In this document: positions 1 through 4,907 of the stretch, in pieces
How positions within the stretch are numbered: position 1 is the stretch's first letter
How the letters are laid out: every line of letters begins with the position of its first letter
NCBI GenBank assembly: GCA_900543325.1
Contig: UQQU01000098.1
Span: 1-9,750, forward strand
From: an uncultured Clostridium sp.
GTDB taxonomy: Bacteria > Bacillota > Clostridia > Clostridiales > Clostridiaceae
Direction of reading: 5' to 3'
DNA: 9,750 nt
The notes under the pieces: generated by a model
The model's input: the letters and a program-made list of their open reading frames with translations, nothing else
Told to the model about the DNA's origin: nothing
Databases searched by the model: none
Program-made: the position numbers and the translations under genes

Positions 1-26
1 ATATATAAAGAATTTAAAAGAAAAGT

Positions 27-46
27 AGTGTAAAAAACTTTACACT
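27..46. promoter_or_regulatory. perfect 8-bp inverted repeat upstream of the DUF1858 gene
   Basis: AGTGTAAA, a 4-nt spacer (AAAC) and TTTACACT form a perfect inverted repeat that ends 13 nt before the ribosome binding site of the next gene. Its core reads TGTAA-N6-TTACA, the spacing used by CRP/FNR-family proteins. There is no T-run after it, so it is not an intrinsic terminator. A TATAAA at 4-9 could be a -10 element, which would put the repeat just downstream of the transcription start, a position suited to a repressor or an mRNA 5' hairpin. The binding protein is unknown. Confidence 0.45.
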
Positions 47-72
47 AACATTAAAAATTGGAGGTAAAAATT

Positions 73-258
73 ATGATAACAAAAGATATGACTGTAGGTG
101 AAATTGTAAATACAAATCCAAAAGCAGCAGAGGTACTGATGTCATTTGGAATGGGATGTTTAGGTTGCCCATCAGCAACTATGGAATCTTTAGAGCAAGC
201 TTGTATAGTACATGGTTTAGAATTAGAGAAAGTTTTAGAAAAATTAAATAATATGTAG
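73..258 (+). CDS. DUF1858 / hybrid-cluster-protein-associated redox disulfide protein
   Basis: This is a 61-residue soluble protein with no signal peptide or membrane segment. It starts MITKDMTVGEIV and carries the motif GCLGCPSA at about residues 28-35, a CxxC pair (Cys29 and Cys32) followed by an ExLEQAC segment. This is the pattern of the DUF1858 family, whose small members are known as hybrid-cluster-protein-associated redox disulfide domains. A disulfide or metal-handling role near nitrosative stress proteins is suggested by that family association, but no reaction is established. I chose the ATG at 73 over the in-frame TTG at 58 because GGAGGT at 60-65 lies 7 nt before it, and the TTG would overlap that site. 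The gene is monocistronic in view, with a palindrome upstream and a strong terminator downstream. Any hcp gene would lie outside the window. Confidence 0.85.
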   Translation: MITKDMTVGEIVNTNPKAAEVLMSFGMGCLGCPSATMESLEQACIVHGLELEKVLEKLNNM

Positions 259-284
259 TTAAATAATTTAAAATATATATAAGA

Positions 285-333
285 AAAATAAAATTACTCT
301 GATAGTTTTTTATTAGAGTAATTTTATTTTTTT
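285..333 (+). terminator. intrinsic terminator after the DUF1858 gene
   Basis: A perfect 16-bp stem (285-300 with 315-330) and a 14-nt loop run into a T-tract ending at 333. The stem is AT-rich, with one short GC-containing part (TTACTCT/AGAGTAA). It ends the transcript of the small CxxC protein and separates it from the reductase operon. The remaining gap, 334-480, is very AT-rich. I find no convincing -35/-10 pair for the reductase gene there. Confidence 0.85.
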
Positions 334-480
334 AATAAGTATATATTTTAAATTTTAAATATATATTATAAGTTTGGGAACTATAAAGATATAAGAAAGA
401 TAGATGTTCAATAAAAAGAGTCATATTAAATAATTAAAAATGTGAGTTGAAAATTTTATTTATATATCTGGAGGTAGATA

Positions 481-1416
481 ATGAGAAAGGAAATTAAATA
501 TTTAGATCTTCTTATTATTGGAGGTGGGCCAGCAGGATTAACTTCAGCTATATATGGAGCAAGAGCTAAATTAGATTTATTGTTAATCGAAGATTCTTTA
601 GTTGGAGGTCAAATAAGATTAACAGATACAGTTGAAAACTATCCAGGATTTAAATCAATAACAGGCAATGAATTATCAGATAAAATGCAGAATCAAGCAA
701 TTGACTTAGGAGCAGTTATTGATGAGTTTGATAATATTATATCTGTTAAATTAACTAATGAAGAAAAAATAATTGAGACGGGAAGTTATATATATAAACC
801 GAAGTCATTAATTATTGCTACAGGGTCATCTCCTAAAAAGTTACCTGTACCAGAAGAAAGGAATTTTGAGGCAAGGGGAATTCATTATTGTGCAGTTTGT
901 GATGGAGCTTTATACGAAGGAAAGAAAATTGCTGTAATTGGTGGTGGAAATACAGCGTTAGAAGAGGCGTTATATTTAAGCAAATTTGGAAAAGTAACTA
1001 TGATTCGAAGACATGATTATTTTAATGGGGAAAAGTATGTACTAGATAAAGTTTTAAAAAATAATAATATACAAATACTATGGAATGAAGATATAAAACA
1101 TGTAAAAGGTAAAGAAAGAGTAGAATCTGTAGTAATAGAAAATACTAAAACTAAAGAAATTAATGAAATAGCAATGGATTGTGTGTTTGTTTCAATAGGA
1201 ACTATACCTAAAACTGATTTATTTAAGGAATATATAAAATTATCAAACACAGGAAATATTATTACAGATGAAAATATGCAAACTAATATTAAAGGTGTAT
1301 ATGCGGCTGGAGATGTTAGAGAAAAAGCTTTTAGACAAATAGCTACAGCTATTAGTGATGGGGCAATAGCCGCATTAATGGCTGAAAAGTATATTAATGA
1401 ACAGAAAGGAAGATAA
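481..1416 (+). CDS. trxB: thioredoxin-reductase-like NAD(P)H flavoprotein (Cp34-type)
   Basis: This 311-residue cytoplasmic FAD protein has the length of low-molecular-weight thioredoxin reductase. Visible motifs in order are the FAD-binding GGGPAG (14-19), the redox-active CAVC (Cys137/Cys140), the pyridine-nucleotide fold GGGNTALEEA (154-163), and the second FAD motif YAAGDV (274-279). The usual NADPH phosphate-binding HRRxxxRA is altered to IRRHDYFNG (175-183): the first two arginines remain but the last is replaced by Asn. The glutaredoxin-like gene follows 2 nt later, so the two are co-transcribed. Together they resemble the Cp34 (NADH-dependent reductase) and Cp9 pair of Clostridium pasteurianum, which feeds electrons to the peroxiredoxin AhpC. 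I infer that role here. A general thioredoxin reductase is the alternative. The ATG at 481 is preceded by GGAGG at 470-474. Confidence 0.88.
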   Translation: MRKEIKYLDLLIIGGGPAGLTSAIYGARAKLDLLLIEDSLVGGQIRLTDTVENYPGFKSITGNELSDKMQNQAIDLGAVIDEFDNIISVKLTNEEKIIETGSYIYKPKSLIIATGSSPKKLPVPEERNFEARGIHYCAVCDGALYEGKKIAVIGGGNTALEEALYLSKFGKVTMIRRHDYFNGEKYVLDKVLKNNNIQILWNEDIKHVKGKERVESVVIENTKTKEINEIAMDCVFVSIGTIPKTDLFKEYIKLSNTGNIITDENMQTNIKGVYAAGDVREKAFRQIATAISDGAIAALMAEKYINEQKGR

Positions 1417-1418
1417 AA

Positions 1419-1649
1419 ATGATAAAAGTATATTCAACAGAGTCATGCCCATGGTGTGTAAAGGCAAAACAATATTTAAAAAGTAAAAATATAGAGTATA
1501 TAGAGGTTAATGTTGGAGAAGACATGGAAGGAAGAGAGGAAATGATTAAATTATCAGGGCAAATGGGGGTACCTGTTATAAATATTGATGGAAAGATAAT
1601 TGTTGGATTTGATAAAATGGCTATTGATGAAGCAATTAATATAAAATAG
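1419..1649 (+). CDS. glutaredoxin-like CPWC protein (Cp9/YruB type)
   Basis: This 76-residue single-domain thioredoxin-fold protein begins with a beta strand (IKVYST) and the active site CPWC (Cys10/Cys13), and has the cis-proline motif GVPV (50-53) and a C-terminal IVGFDK segment. The order and length fit the small glutaredoxin-like family of clostridia (YruB-like, about 9 kDa). Such proteins pass electrons from a partner flavoprotein to peroxiredoxins or other disulfides. The partner here is almost certainly the reductase encoded 2 nt upstream. The ribosome binding site AAAGGAAG (1405-1412) lies inside the end of that gene, which suggests translational coupling. NrdH-type or ordinary glutaredoxin activity is possible, but the neighbouring reductase and the lack of any visible glutathione system favour the Cp9 role. 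A terminator follows, so the operon ends here. Confidence 0.87.
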   Translation: MIKVYSTESCPWCVKAKQYLKSKNIEYIEVNVGEDMEGREEMIKLSGQMGVPVINIDGKIIVGFDKMAIDEAINIK

Positions 1650-1682
1650 GTATAAAAATGAAATTCTGCTAATTAGGGGGGA

Positions 1683-1728
1683 GAGTAGATAGATTTGTGT
1701 AAAAAACAAATCTACCTACTCCTTTTTT
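1683..1728 (+). terminator. terminator of the reductase/glutaredoxin operon
   Basis: A 15-bp stem with one mismatch (1683-1697 with 1707-1721) and a 9-nt loop is followed by six Ts (1723-1728). It works for the plus strand. On the minus strand, where the convergent globin gene ends at 1730, the same hairpin forms but is followed by CTCTCCCCCC rather than Ts. The globin transcript may therefore need another way to end. A run of seven Gs at 1675-1681, unusual for this AT-rich DNA, sits directly before the stem. Confidence 0.85.
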
Positions 1729-1729
1729 A

Positions 1730-2167
1730 TTATTTTCTTGATTCGTAAATTTCCTTTTCAACATCAATAAATATTTTAGCAATAACCTCATAAGCTTTAC
1801 CCCAAGCTTCAATAACTTCATCAGTTGCTGCATCTCCTAGAACTTCTTTAATTGAAGCTAATAAATTTGAACCAACTATTGGATAATGTCCTTCAGTGAT
1901 TTGACGATCACAATGTACTTCTCCAATTTTCTTTACTACAGGTAAAATTGCTGGAAGGTTATCTATATTTTGTGCAGCTGCTAATATAGTCATAGCTAAT
2001 GCCTTTGGTTGCTCTCCTGAAGCTTGTTTATCCATATTAAATAATGGTTTTACCTCAGGATTATTTGCAAACATGTTCTTATAGAAAGTAGTAGTTATTT
2101 CTAATCCGTGCTCCTTTAAAACTGGAACTGTGCTCTTTATTATATCTATTGTTTTTTGATCTAACAT
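1730..2167 (-). CDS. single-domain globin, flavohaemoglobin (Hmp) globin-domain type
   Basis: This 145-residue haem protein aligns end to end with the globin domain of E. coli Hmp. All the residues needed for NO dioxygenation are present at the same numbers: Tyr29 (B10), Gln53 (E7), proximal His85 (F8), and the Tyr95 and Glu137 that support it. The FAD/NAD reductase domain of a full flavohaemoglobin (about 400 residues) is absent, and the reading frame ends cleanly, so this is a natural single-domain globin and not a truncated one. Likely work is binding or detoxifying nitric oxide or oxygen, with electrons from a separate reductase. The start at 2167 has AAAGGAG (2176-2182) 8 nt upstream. 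The gene is divergent from an NsrR-like regulator and shares an operator with it, which supports an NO role. Confidence 0.88.
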   Translation of the reverse strand: MLDQKTIDIIKSTVPVLKEHGLEITTTFYKNMFANNPEVKPLFNMDKQASGEQPKALAMTILAAAQNIDNLPAILPVVKKIGEVHCDRQITEGHYPIVGSNLLASIKEVLGDAATDEVIEAWGKAYEVIAKIFIDVEKEIYESRK

Positions 2168-2228
2168 AAATTTATCTCCTTTATATAAAAGTTATTAATT
2201 AATAATTATTATCCGTATCTATGTCATT

Positions 2229-2257
2229 AATATATCATATATAATTTAAATGTGCAA
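2229..2257 (-). promoter_or_regulatory. globin promoter
   Basis: Read on the minus strand there is a -35 TTGCAC (2252-2257), a 17-bp spacer and a -10 TATATT (2229-2234) preceded by TGA, giving an extended -10. The predicted start near 2222 leaves a leader of about 55 nt. The -35 overlaps the left arm of the inverted repeat at 2243-2277, so a protein bound there should block RNA polymerase. Confidence 0.7.
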
Positions 2258-2277
2258 GTAAAATACACATTTAAATT
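2243..2277. promoter_or_regulatory. probable NsrR operator between globin and nsrR
   Basis: The arms AATTTAAATGTG (2243-2254) and CACATTTAAATT (2266-2277) are perfect reverse complements of 12 bp around an 11-nt spacer. The right half contains AAATACACATT, which resembles known NsrR half-sites (AAATRCAT-like). The repeat covers the -35 of the globin promoter and the -35 position of the nsrR promoter, so one dimer site could control both directions. The assignment to NsrR is inferred from position and partial motif likeness. Confidence 0.65.
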
Positions 2278-2279
2278 TA

Positions 2280-2288
2280 TGGTATAAT
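2280..2288 (+). promoter_or_regulatory. extended -10 promoter of nsrR
   Basis: TGG followed directly by a perfect TATAAT (2283-2288) makes an extended -10 element. The -35 position (about 2260-2265) has no good hexamer and lies inside the inverted repeat. Transcription should begin near 2295, about 26 nt before the start codon. This arrangement fits autorepression by the nsrR product. Confidence 0.65.
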
Positions 2289-2320
2289 TTTTTTACGTTA
2301 GAAGAAAGGAAGAGTTGTTT

Positions 2321-2716
2321 ATGCAGTTATCAAAGTTTACGGATTATGCATTTAGAGCATTAATATATTTAGCTAAAAGTTCTAATGAGAATGCAACAGT
2401 AGATAAGTTGGCTGAAGAATTAGATATATCAACACATCATTTAAAGAAGGTAATTAATAAATTAGCAAAGACAGAATATATAATATCAACTAAGGGAAGA
2501 AATGGTGGATTAAAGTTAGGATCAAGTCCAGAGGAGATTAATTTAGGAAAAGTTTTACTATTAACAGAAGAAAATTTAAGTTTGGTTGAATGTATGAATG
2601 AAACAGGAACATGTCCTCTAATTAGTGAGGAATGTAAGCTTAAGAGTATTATTTGTAGATCTTTAAATGGATTTGTAAGTGAAATGTCTAAATATACATT
2701 AAAGGATATAATATAA
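2321..2716 (+). CDS. nsrR: Rrf2-family nitric-oxide-sensing regulator NsrR
   Basis: This 131-residue winged-helix protein starts MQLSKFTDYA, has the helix-turn-helix around residues 26-50 and the wing GRNGGLKL (59-66). A cysteine cluster holds Cys91, Cys98 and Cys105, with a further Cys112, and it ends SKYTLKDII like Bacillus subtilis NsrR (DKYTLRDLV). Asp8, a cluster ligand in Streptomyces NsrR, is present. The family binds a [4Fe-4S] cluster that NO destroys, releasing DNA and switching on NO-defence genes. The divergent globin and the shared palindrome fit this. IscR or another Rrf2 member is less likely because there is no isc operon and the C-terminus is NsrR-like. I chose the ATG at 2321 over the TTG at 2315 because of the AAGGAAGAG just upstream and the family's usual start. 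The cysteine spacing differs slightly from studied NsrR proteins. Confidence 0.82.
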   Translation: MQLSKFTDYAFRALIYLAKSSNENATVDKLAEELDISTHHLKKVINKLAKTEYIISTKGRNGGLKLGSSPEEINLGKVLLLTEENLSLVECMNETGTCPLISEECKLKSIICRSLNGFVSEMSKYTLKDII

Positions 2717-2737
2717 ATAAAATACTATATTAAAGTA

Positions 2738-2778
2738 AGGACTCTACTAGATAGGAAAAATATATCTAGTAGAGTCCT
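2738..2778. terminator. hairpin between convergent nsrR and MATE genes
   Basis: A perfect 16-bp stem (2738-2753 with 2763-2778) with a 9-nt loop fills the 73-nt gap between the two stop codons. It probably serves both transcripts. Neither strand has a clean T-run after the stem: the plus side reads ACTCTAAATAAT and the minus side TACTTTAATATAG. Termination in both directions is therefore inferred from position and stem strength. Confidence 0.6.
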
Positions 2779-2789
2779 ACTCTAAATAA

Positions 2790-4163
2790 TTATAAAATAT
2801 TTTCAATTATTTCTGCTTTATGTAGCATATTTAAGGACTTAAACTCTTTGAATATTAAAACTAGTGTTATAACAACAGAGAAGAAATCGGCACAAGCACC
2901 TGCAGCCCAAACCCCATCTAATCCTATAAATAAAGGTAGTATTAAAGTAAATGGAATTAATAATATAACTTGTCTAAGTAAACTAACAAACATAGACATT
3001 TTAGCTTTACCTATTGATTGAAAATAACTAGTTGAAACAATGTTTATTCCTACTATAGGCATCATTAATAAATACATTCTAACACCTTTTACAGCAACAG
3101 CAGTAAGCTCAGGATCATTATTAAATAAGCTTATTGCAAATTCAGGGAAAGCCTGAATTAAAATTCCACCAATTGTACAAATAACTGTAGCTGCAATAGT
3201 AGCAATTGCAAAGGTCTTTTTAGCTCTATCGTATTTTTTAGCACCATAGTTAAACCCAATAATAGGCTGACAACCTTGGTTAATACCAAAGATAGGCATC
3301 ATAAATACCATGTTAATTGATCCTATTATAGTCATAGCTCCTATAGATAAATCATTACCATAGGCCTTTAAAGAATTATTAGCAACAACTTGTACTAAAC
3401 TATTGGCAATTTGAGTTGCAAAAGGAGCAATACCAATAGCAAATGTCATCATAACTAAGTTTTTCTTTAATTTCATATTTTCAAATTTTAATTTTAAGTT
3501 AGAATTTCCTTTAGTATAGTAATAAAGTATTATGAAGAATGTAAGAACTTGAGAAATAACAGTTGCAAAAGCTGCTCCTTTAATTCTCATGTTTAATACA
3601 AAAACAAATAAATAGTCTAATACTATATTAGTACCACATCCAATAACCATTGTTATTGAAGCTAATTTAGGATTTCCATCAGCTCTTACAGTACTATTTA
3701 ATGCGAAAGAAAGAATATTAAAAGTACATCCACATAAAATTATAGTAATATATTGTTTAGCATAAAATAAAGTGTTTTCACTTGCTCCAAAAAGGTTTAA
3801 TATTGGATTTAGGAATAAAAGTCCAATGATAGTAATTGCAATACCAACTATTAAGCTTAATGATAGTGCACTACCAATTAATTTTTCGGCCTCATCTCTT
3901 TTACCACGTCCAAGGTTTAATGAAATATTTGCAGTTGATCCAATTCCAATAAGCATACCAAATGCTAAAAGAATAGACATTATAGGCATAGTTATTCCAA
4001 CTCCTGTTAAAGCAAGAGATCCAACCTCTGGTATACGCCCGATAAACATTCTATCTACAATGTTATATAAAGCATTAACCATCATACCAATTATTGCTGG
4101 AATGGAATAGTTTAATAATAGTTTTCCAATAGATTCTTCACCTAATTGATTTTGATGTCTCAT
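2790..4163 (-). CDS. MATE-family efflux transporter (MepA type)
   Basis: This 457-residue integral membrane protein has about twelve hydrophobic segments in two six-helix halves, joined by a basic loop near residues 217-235. That is the size and layout of the multidrug and toxic compound extrusion family. The first helix region holds YSIPAIIGMMVNALYNIVDRMFIG (split here as residues 19-42), typical of the family. The second half carries QGCQPIIGFNYGAKKYDRA (296-314), the conserved segment seen in MepA-like members. It should export cationic drugs or metabolites in exchange for Na+ or H+. It is the second gene of an operon, 23 nt after a MarR regulator and preceded by AGGAGGG, an arrangement like mepR-mepA of Staphylococcus. 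The real substrate cannot be read from the sequence. Confidence 0.9.
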   Translation of the reverse strand: MRHQNQLGEESIGKLLLNYSIPAIIGMMVNALYNIVDRMFIGRIPEVGSLALTGVGITMPIMSILLAFGMLIGIGSTANISLNLGRGKRDEAEKLIGSALSLSLIVGIAITIIGLLFLNPILNLFGASENTLFYAKQYITIILCGCTFNILSFALNSTVRADGNPKLASITMVIGCGTNIVLDYLFVFVLNMRIKGAAFATVISQVLTFFIILYYYTKGNSNLKLKFENMKLKKNLVMMTFAIGIAPFATQIANSLVQVVANNSLKAYGNDLSIGAMTIIGSINMVFMMPIFGINQGCQPIIGFNYGAKKYDRAKKTFAIATIAATVICTIGGILIQAFPEFAISLFNNDPELTAVAVKGVRMYLLMMPIVGINIVSTSYFQSIGKAKMSMFVSLLRQVILLIPFTLILPLFIGLDGVWAAGACADFFSVVITLVLIFKEFKSLNMLHKAEIIENIL

Positions 4164-4186
4164 ATTTTTTGCCCTCCTAAATATAA

Positions 4187-4618
4187 TTAAGTATTATTTT
4201 CTACATTTTTTGAAAGCTTATTCAATATATTTAAGCCAATAGATATTTCTTCAGAACTTAATTCATTGGTAAGTATATTTTCCCATTTAGTTAAAACGGA
4301 AAAAAAATCGCTTTTAATATCAAGGGCTTTAGAAGTTAGATAAATTCTATTAACTCTCTTATCATTTGAGTCTTTAGAACGAGTTATAAAATCTAATTCC
4401 TCTAACTTTTTTATTGCTTTAGCGGTAGTGCCTTTATCAATATTGACTAATTCAGATAAAGCCTCCTGGCTGATTCCATCATTTTTATATAAATGAATCA
4501 TAAACATGTATTGTCCGCTACCAAATCCAAATTTACTAAATTCCTTTGTGAAAAAAACATTGGCTTGTCTATGAATAAGTGAAATATATTTACCTAAATA
4601 TTCATTGTTAGATCTCAT
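4187..4618 (-). CDS. MarR-family transcriptional regulator
   Basis: This 143-residue winged-helix protein has an N-terminal dimer helix (about 5-30), the helix-turn-helix around 49-75 (SQEALSELVNIDKGTTAKAIKKLEE), the wing ITRSKDSNDKRVNRIYLT (78-95) with the family's Asp-x-Arg-type basic tip, and a C-terminal dimer helix. It sits upstream of and in the same operon as the MATE transporter, so it is probably a local repressor released by the exported compound. Two strong palindromes over its own promoter (4717-4754) indicate autoregulation. The start at 4618 is preceded by AGGAAGG with about 10 nt spacing, slightly long but workable. The ligand is unknown. Confidence 0.9.
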   Translation of the reverse strand: MRSNNEYLGKYISLIHRQANVFFTKEFSKFGFGSGQYMFMIHLYKNDGISQEALSELVNIDKGTTAKAIKKLEELDFITRSKDSNDKRVNRIYLTSKALDIKSDFFSVLTKWENILTNELSSEEISIGLNILNKLSKNVENNT

Positions 4619-4701
4619 TTTAATAAATCCTTCCTAAAATATAAGTAATACTCACTATTGAATTTTATAAAATGCAAAATGAGCATTGAACTGACCAATA
4701 C

Positions 4702-4731
4702 ATTATACTGCTAAAATAGTTGCAAATGCAA
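4702..4731 (-). promoter_or_regulatory. promoter of the marR-MATE operon
   Basis: On the minus strand there is TTGCAT (-35, 4726-4731), an 18-bp spacer and a perfect TATAAT (-10, 4702-4707). Transcription should start near 4695, giving a leader of about 75 nt. The -35 lies inside the palindrome 4717-4734, so binding there would repress the operon. Confidence 0.72.
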
Positions 4732-4734
4732 CTA
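4717..4734. promoter_or_regulatory. MarR-type operator 1
   Basis: TAGTTGCA, two As and TGCAACTA form a perfect 18-bp palindrome of the size and TTGCA/TGCAA type bound by MarR-family dimers. It covers the -35 of the marR promoter. Assignment to the adjacent regulator is by position. Confidence 0.72.
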
Positions 4735-4736
4735 AA

Positions 4737-4754
4737 AAGTTGGAATTGCAACTA
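4737..4754. promoter_or_regulatory. MarR-type operator 2
   Basis: AAGTTGGA, AT and TGCAACTA form a second 18-bp palindrome with two mismatched pairs, sharing the TGCAACTA right half with operator 1. Its centre is exactly 20 bp from that of operator 1, about two helical turns, so two dimers could sit on the same face. It also contains TTGCAA (4746-4751), the probable -35 of the rightward fru promoter. Confidence 0.65.
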
Positions 4755-4774
4755 TTTTTATATAAAAATATAAT
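4746..4774 (+). promoter_or_regulatory. distal promoter of the fru operon
   Basis: TTGCAA (4746-4751), 17 bp, then TATAAT (4769-4774). Transcription would begin near 4781 and run through the direct repeats at 4801-4860, leaving a leader of about 127 nt. A second TATAAT lies at 4789-4794 without a good -35. The -35 is inside MarR operator 2. Confidence 0.6.
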
Positions 4775-4800
4775 TAGTAGTAAATTACTATAATAGAATA

Positions 4801-4860
4801 ATTATGAATGAATATGAGTGAATATGAATGAAAATGAATTTTTTTGAATGAAAATGATTG
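4801..4860 (+). repeat. six 10-bp direct repeats, probable FruR operator
   Basis: Six consecutive units follow a consensus near AAWATGAATG, in exact 10-nt register. In every unit TGA sits at positions 5-7. The fourth unit ends in TT, and the sixth reads ATGATTG. A shifted ATGATT follows at 4865-4870. One unit per helical turn puts all copies on one DNA face. DeoR-family regulators often bind direct repeats, and fruR starts 47 nt downstream, so this is the likely FruR binding region. It overlaps the -35 of the proximal promoter. Confidence 0.6.
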
Positions 4861-4886
4861 ACTTATGATTAAAATAGGAGTATTAT
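4858..4886 (+). promoter_or_regulatory. proximal promoter of the fru operon
   Basis: TTGACT (4858-4863), a 17-bp spacer and TATTAT (4881-4886) match the vegetative consensus well. The predicted start near 4893 would put the AAGGAAGT ribosome binding site at the very 5' end of the mRNA, which is tight but possible. The -35 touches the last direct repeat, so FruR bound there would block it. Either this or the distal promoter, or both, may be used. Confidence 0.5.
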
Positions 4887-4907
4887 GAAATCAAGGAAGT
4901 GGTGTAA

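Noticed and set aside
58..72. TTG start at 58 extending the DUF1858 protein by five residues
   Set aside because: The TTG overlaps the GGAGGT ribosome binding site; the ATG at 73 is 7 nt after that site and gives the usual family start.
1017..1250. Minus-strand open frame inside the reductase gene
   Set aside because: It is antisense to conserved trxB-like coding sequence, has no ribosome binding site, and gives a low-complexity product.
481..1416. Ferredoxin-dependent flavin thioredoxin reductase (FFTR) identity
   Set aside because: The pyridine-nucleotide fold GGGNTALEEA and two arginines of the binding motif remain, so a nucleotide-dependent enzyme is more likely; FFTR lacks these.
2315..2320. 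TTG start at 2315 for nsrR
   Set aside because: The ATG at 2321 gives the conserved N-terminus with Asp8 in the NsrR register and has adequate ribosome binding site spacing.
3772..4110. Plus-strand open frame opposite the MATE gene
   Set aside because: It is a mirror of hydrophobic codons of the transporter with no recognisable domain or ribosome binding site.
4801..4860. CRISPR array
   Set aside because: Repeats are 10 bp, contiguous and without spacers; they fit a regulator-binding array.
4619..4907. CcpA catabolite-response (cre) site before the fru operon
   Set aside because: I found no sequence close to the TGWAANCGNTNWCA consensus in the intergenic region.
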